A stretch of DNA of 64,000 bases from Saprospiraceae bacterium (GTDB taxonomy: Bacteria; Bacteroidota; Bacteroidia; Chitinophagales; Saprospiraceae), in assembly GCA_016716185.1 (NCBI GenBank), contig JADJWV010000002.1:372001-436000 (forward strand), in the 5' to 3' direction. Below the pieces are notes generated by a model, which had not been told where the DNA came from, did no database searches, and saw nothing but the letters and a program-made list of their open reading frames with translations. Shown here piece after piece: positions 60,203 through 64,000 of the stretch (its first letter is position 1; each line of letters begins with the position of its first letter). The position numbers were made by a program, and so were the translations under genes.

Positions 60203-62989
60203 ATGTACAAATTAGTCTTTTACATTTTGATTGTTTTCCTGCTGCCGTTTCAGGCTGATGCCCAAAAATCAAAATCAGGAAAAAAAGCAAAACCCGCGGC
60301 AACCGCGATCGATTACAACAATCTTCCTCCAGGGGTCACCAAGGGTGCCACAGTGGAAGGCATTACAGAATATTTTCTCCCGAACGGATTGCAATTTTTA
60401 TTGTTCCCGGATCCATCCAAGCAAACGATTACCGTAAACATCACTTATAAAGTCGGATCCAGACATGAAGGTTATGGTGAAACCGGAATGGCACATTTAC
60501 TCGAACACCTGGTATTTAAAGGGACGCCCAGGCATCCCGATATTCCGAATGAATTGACCAAACACGGCGCCAGACCCAATGGCACAACCTGGTATGACCG
60601 CACCAATTATTTCGAAACCTTTTCCGCTACGGATGAAAATTTGCGTTGGGCCTTGGATCTGGAAGCGGACAGGATGGTGAATTCTTTTATTGCAAAAAAA
60701 CACCTCGATTCGGAAATGACGGTGGTCAGAAATGAATTCGAGTCCGGAGAAAACGATCCTTCTGGAATCCTCATGGAGCGCGTCTTATCTACGGCTTACT
60801 TGTGGCATAATTACGGAAAATCCACCATCGGTGCCCGTGCAGATATTGAAAATGTTCCCATTGAAAGATTGCAGGCATTTTATCGGAAGTATTATCAACC
60901 AGACAATGCGGTTCTGATGGTTGCAGGGAAAATAGACGAAAAGAAAACGGTGTGGTGGGTTCATGAATTCTTCTCCAAAATTCCCAAACCGAAACGAGAA
61001 CTGATTGAAACTTATACTGCCGAACCTACACAGGATGGCGAACGCCATGTTACGCTCAAAAGAGTCGGCGACGTGCAAGTCGTTTCATGTATGTACCACA
61101 TTCCTCCGGGTTCACATCCGGATGCCGCAGCAGCGGATATACTTGTGGATGTCATGACGATGGAGCCATCGGGCAGATTGTACAAGGCGCTGGTTGAAAC
61201 TAAAAAAGCTTCCAGTCAGTTTGGTTGGTGTGCAACTTTAAAAGAACCCGGATTCGTTTATTTCGGAGCGCAGGTTCGCAAAGAAAATAACGTCCACGAA
61301 GTCAGAGATCTCATGATGGCTACGTTGGATGATATTGCAAAAAATCCTCCTACAAAAGAAGAAGTTGAGCGAGCCAGGAATAAACAAATTAAAGATATCG
61401 AACTCTTTACGAGAAATACGGAATTTGTGGGTCGTACCATCAGCGAATACATCGGTATGGGTGATTGGCGATTGGCATTTATATATCGCGACAACATCAG
61501 AAAGGTAACTCCTGAAGATGTTCAGCGCGTTGCCTTGAGTTATTTCAAACCGGCAAACAGAACTTCTGGTTTATTTATACCGGAAGAAAAACCAGATCGG
61601 GCAGAAATCCCAAAAGCACCTAATGTAGCAGCACTGGTAAAGAACTACAAAGGAGATCAGGCCCTTGCTCAGGGAGAAGAGTTTGATCCTTCCTGTGCCA
61701 ATATCGAACAACGCACCAAACGCGGAGTTGAAGCACAGGGATTAAAGTATGCTTTTCTTCAGAAAAAAACCAAAGGCAATCTCGTAAATGCAAATATGAC
61801 CCTTCGTTTTGGAGATGAAAACTCCTTAAAAGGAAAAGCTACGATCAGTGAATTTACAGCCCGGATGCTGAATCGCGGAACCACAACAAAATCCTGGCAG
61901 GAAATCAAAGATCAATTTGACAAACTAAAAGCCAGGGTGAATTTCTTTGGTAGTGGCGGATCGGTGAGTGCAAACATCCAGACTACGCGAGAAAATCTTC
62001 CTGCCGCCCTTCAACTGGTTACAGAAATATTCAGGCAACCGGTTTTTAATGAAAAAGAATTTGAAGAGATGAAAAACGAGGAACTTGCTGGCATTGAAGA
62101 GCAGCGTTCAGATCCTCAGGCATTGGTCTCTAATGCTGTTCAGCGTCATTTAAATCCATACCCAAAAGGCGATGTGCGATATGTCAAAACTATGGAGGAA
62201 GAAATGGAAGATATCAAAGCGGTTAAAATAGAAGACTTAAAAATGTTTTATCAGGACTTTTATGGTGCGGATCATTCCAGTTTCTCGGTGGTGGGTGATT
62301 TTGATGAAAATGAAGTGAAAAAAGTTGTTACGGAAGGATTGGCGAATTGGAAAAGTAAAAATCCATACAAGCGTATTGCAGACAATTACCTGGAAGTTCC
62401 GGCAACCAACCAGAATATAGAAACACCAGATAAAGCCAATGCCATGTTTTTGGCCGGAATGAATTTAAACATCCGGGATGACGATCCGGATTATCCGGCA
62501 CTTGTTTTAGGCAATTACATTCTTGGTGGCGGATTTTTAAACAGTCGCCTGGCAACGCGTATTCGCCAAAAAGAGGGTTTGAGTTATGGAGTAGGCTCCC
62601 AACTTTTTGCAGATGCTCAGGATAAATCGGGAGGCTTTATGGCTTATGCTATTTATGCACCGGAAAACAGAGATAAACTGGAAACTGCATTTAAAGAAGA
62701 AATTGCCCGGATGTTGAAAGATGGATTTACCCAGCAGGAAGTCGACGATGCAAGATCTGGCTTACTTCAGTCGCGAAAAGTTTCCCGTTCACAGGACAAC
62801 CAACTTTCTGGTCAATTGAATTCTATGCTTAATATCAATCGGACATTTAAATTTTCCGAAGAAATGGAGCAAAAGATTTCTCAATTGACTCCTCAACAGA
62901 TCCATACCGCTTTGAATAAGCACATCGACATCAATAAAATCAGCTACTTCAAAGGAGGTGATTTTGCGAATAAGTTGAGCAAACCATAG
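60203..62989 (+). CDS. M16 family zinc metallopeptidase (periplasmic, two fused halves)
   Basis: A 928-residue exported protease of the insulinase/pitrilysin family. MYKLVFYILIVFLLPFQADA is the signal peptide. The active half has the inverted zinc motif MAHLLEHLVFKGT with His98, Glu101 and His102, and TVVRNEFESGEND supplies the third ligand glutamate. The second half (from about 500) is the related inactive partner, with the Arg-Tyr-type substrate region LATRIRQKEGLSYGVGSQLF near 785. Such single-chain M16 proteins degrade peptides in a closed chamber. The stop is followed by a heptamer array that forms a terminator. Confidence 0.93.
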   Translation: MYKLVFYILIVFLLPFQADAQKSKSGKKAKPAATAIDYNNLPPGVTKGATVEGITEYFLPNGLQFLLFPDPSKQTITVNITYKVGSRHEGYGETGMAHLLEHLVFKGTPRHPDIPNELTKHGARPNGTTWYDRTNYFETFSATDENLRWALDLEADRMVNSFIAKKHLDSEMTVVRNEFESGENDPSGILMERVLSTAYLWHNYGKSTIGARADIENVPIERLQAFYRKYYQPDNAVLMVAGKIDEKKTVWWVHEFFSKIPKPKRELIETYTAEPTQDGERHVTLKRVGDVQVVSCMYHIPPGSHPDAAAADILVDVMTMEPSGRLYKALVETKKASSQFGWCATLKEPGFVYFGAQVRKENNVHEVRDLMMATLDDIAKNPPTKEEVERARNKQIKDIELFTRNTEFVGRTISEYIGMGDWRLAFIYRDNIRKVTPEDVQRVALSYFKPANRTSGLFIPEEKPDRAEIPKAPNVAALVKNYKGDQALAQGEEFDPSCANIEQRTKRGVEAQGLKYAFLQKKTKGNLVNANMTLRFGDENSLKGKATISEFTARMLNRGTTTKSWQEIKDQFDKLKARVNFFGSGGSVSANIQTTRENLPAALQLVTEIFRQPVFNEKEFEEMKNEELAGIEEQRSDPQALVSNAVQRHLNPYPKGDVRYVKTMEEEMEDIKAVKIEDLKMFYQDFYGADHSSFSVVGDFDENEVKKVVTEGLANWKSKNPYKRIADNYLEVPATNQNIETPDKANAMFLAGMNLNIRDDDPDYPALVLGNYILGGGFLNSRLATRIRQKEGLSYGVGSQLFADAQDKSGGFMAYAIYAPENRDKLETAFKEEIARMLKDGFTQQEVDDARSGLLQSRKVSRSQDNQLSGQLNSMLNINRTFKFSEEMEQKISQLTPQQIHTALNKHIDINKISYFKGGDFANKLSKP

Positions 62990-63002
62990 GGAAAGTCAGG
63001 AA

Positions 63003-63064
63003 GCTAAATGCATAAAGCCTAAAGCCTAAAGCCGTGTGATATCATAGCTTTGGGCTTTTTTTTT
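63003..63064 (+). terminator. Terminator built from a heptamer array
   Basis: GCTAAAT, GCATAAA, GCCTAAA, GCCTAAA, GCC run from 63003. AAAGCCTAAAGC (63021-63032) pairs with GCTTTGGGCTTT (63047-63058), one T-G pair included, and a long T-run follows. The position, 32 bases after the M16 stop, fits termination of that gene. Confidence 0.8.
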
Positions 63065-63114
63065 AATGAAATGTATTTTTATCTTCAGTGAATCATTGCC
63101 ATTTAAGCTTTTCT

Positions 63115-63250
63115 TATCTCACCCCTGACCCTCTTCTGATGGAGAGGGGAATCGTAGAAAAAAATATATTGGGTAACGGAATCGCTCCCTTCTCCACGTT
63201 TGTGGAGAACCTGTCTGCCGATCAGGCAGGGGGTTGGGGATGAGGCGAAA
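63115..63250. repeat. MITE/REP-like element with three hairpins
   Basis: CTCACCCCTGACCCTC at the left and GGGGGTTGGGGATGAG at the right form imperfect terminal inverted repeats. Inside are the hairpins CCCTCT-N8-AGAGGG, TTCTCCAC-GTTT-GTGGAGAA and CTGCC-GATCA-GGCAG. It has the look of a dispersed Bacteroidota intergenic repeat. Confidence 0.75.
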
Positions 63251-63295
63251 CAACGGAGAGAATATAAAGTCATCGTGTCCTTAAATAATAGAATT

Positions 63296-63475
63296 ACTAA
63301 CGATTGTTAGATATTTTTGAAAAAATGAAAATCATGAATTCCTGGTTCAAAACAAAACCTGCTCAGCGCAGTCTCCAGCCAGGCGTAGTCTTTCGAATAC
63401 GCTGGTGTGATGTGAGTACTTAGTTTCCGAACGGAATCTACACACAAGAACTAAAAAAAACTAACAAACGTTAGT
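63296..63475. promoter_or_regulatory. Two ACTAAC-N4-GTTAGT type palindromes
   Basis: ACTAACGATTGTTAGA (63296-63311, one mismatch) and ACTAACAAACGTTAGT (63460-63475, identical to the site at 29918). The sequence after the second site shares TACTRAATAAT with the 29.9 kb locus. The bases in between hold no supported gene. Confidence 0.55.
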
Positions 63476-63500
63476 TAAAAATTCATTACAATACTAAATA

Positions 63501-63665
63501 ATCCCAATCTCTGCATTAGAATTGAAAATATACTATATATTGTTGATTATCAATATATAATTTCCAATCTATTGCAATAGAAAGGTGATTTACAAAAACC
63601 CTAAACAAAGCTTTTCGCTTATTACTTTAAGCTAAAAAACTGGATTCCATTGCATGAATTGGGAT
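63501..63665 (+). mobile_element. Dispersed MITE-like element, copy 2, with terminal inverted repeats
   Basis: A 165-bp element starting ATCCCAATCTCTGCATTAGA and ending TTCCATTGCATGAATTGGGA-T. The reverse complement of the end, ATCCCAATTCATGCAATGGA, matches the start of copy 1 at 9536 in all but three of 20 bases. There is no internal frame, so it would be non-autonomous. Confidence 0.65.
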
Positions 63666-63675
63666 AATCCCAATT

Positions 63676-64000
63676 TCAATACACCACCTCATGTTGATAA
63701 TTCCCGGGTACTTGCTGGTACAGCTTCCAGTATTCTTCGGCGATTAAGGCCGGACTATACTTCGCATCGGCAACATCCACTTTTCCACAAACGGTAAGTT
63801 GTGCAATATGGACTTGCGAATTCTTGGCCCTCTCAACAAGTGCCTGCACCAGATTGCGCATTCCGGCTTTACCGATGCTCAGAGAAACAAACATGGGTGC
63901 CCCTTGGAGAGCAGTGCCACCTCCGGTAAAGAATAATTTTCCGGTATTGCTTTTTAACATTGCCGGGAGGAAGAATTGTGCAGTTTGAAATGCACCACCG
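63676..64000 (-). CDS. Short-chain dehydrogenase/reductase, C-terminal part (5' end outside window)
   Basis: The last 107 residues of an SDR oxidoreductase; the frame is open to the window end. GGAFQTAQFFLPAMLKSN is the helix before the active site, KLFFTGGGTALQGAP the following strand, and the segment MFVSLSIGKAGMRNLVQALV contains the Lys of the YxxxK position with Ser/Gly in place of Tyr (SLSIGKAG), which is typical of the atypical SDR group related to the glucose 1-dehydrogenase-like proteins. AQLTVCGKVDV and SPALIAEEYWKLYQQ follow. The substrate is unknown. Confidence 0.8.
   Translation of the reverse strand, partial: GGAFQTAQFFLPAMLKSNTGKLFFTGGGTALQGAPMFVSLSIGKAGMRNLVQALVERAKNSQVHIAQLTVCGKVDVADAKYSPALIAEEYWKLYQQVPGNYQHEVVY

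Overview
The window looks like chromosomal DNA of a Bacteroidota member, most likely class Saprospiria or a close relative (inference from gene content, not from a search). The evidence is two secreted proteins with C-terminal type IX secretion (T9SS) sorting domains, a DUF5606 protein, a fumarate-reductase-type sdhCAB operon, a four-helix-bundle S23-like gene, promoters of the TTTG/TAnnTTTG type and no obvious Shine-Dalgarno sequences. No phage, plasmid, CRISPR array or intact transposase was seen. Most of the window is housekeeping and metabolic genes; the unusual content is intergenic.

Layout. 0-9.3 kb: end of rpsT, a TetR regulator, a methyltransferase, a glycosyltransferase, a CNNM/CorC transporter and a minus-strand operon tnaA - tpl - ADP-forming acyl-CoA synthetase. 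9.9-13.6 kb: molybdenum cofactor genes moeA, mobA, moaD, moeB, moaE. 13.7-21 kb: FkbM methyltransferase, recO, an OmpA-like protein, glutaryl-CoA dehydrogenase, folB, a T9SS protein and a Cys/Met PLP enzyme. 21-25.1 kb: sdhC-sdhA-sdhB with a four-helix-bundle gene inserted between sdhA and sdhB. 25.2-32.6 kb: tRNA-Asn, a PfkB kinase, an XRE/membrane pair, rlmN, two hydrolase lipoproteins and a channel-like protein. 32.8-37.1 kb: the remaining cofactor genes (moaCB fusion, moaA) with a TauE-type exporter and an SDR-DUF2867 protein. 37.3-39.2 kb: ArsR/AHSA1 pair and an FMN reductase. 39.5-44.9 kb: a potassium locus of KdpDE-like two-component genes, kup, a small gene and a porin. 45-51.4 kb: AraC regulator, ABC permease, inositol-phosphatase family gene and rpoN. 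51.6-64 kb: aminopeptidase P, a 211-bp tandem array, a T9SS metalloprotease, a TIGR02757 protein, an M16 protease and the start of an SDR gene.

The most striking pattern is a set of short-word tandem arrays in the intergenic DNA. Their period is fixed at 7 or 8 bases although the word content varies (GTTGGCA, GTTTTCA, GCCTAAA, GCTGAAA and others). They occur at about a dozen places and usually start at, or within about 20 bases of, a stop codon, with the G-first word on the coding strand. Two run into the 3' end of a gene and supply its last codons; one forms an arm of a transcription terminator. The S23-like gene in the sdh operon is bracketed by such arrays in opposite orientation. Other intergenic structures are a 211-bp hairpin-rich array with alternating variants, six 16-bp palindromes of the form ACTAAC-N4-GTTAGT, a two-copy MITE-like element and four helically phased direct repeats in front of kup.

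Functional links: both cofactor clusters together supply the complete moaA-to-mobA pathway, although no molybdoenzyme lies in the window. The kdpDE-like pair probably controls kup instead of a Kdp ATPase. The tnaA-tpl-ACD operon suggests aromatic amino acid breakdown linked to substrate-level ATP formation. All function calls rest on motif recognition by eye; no database search was run.
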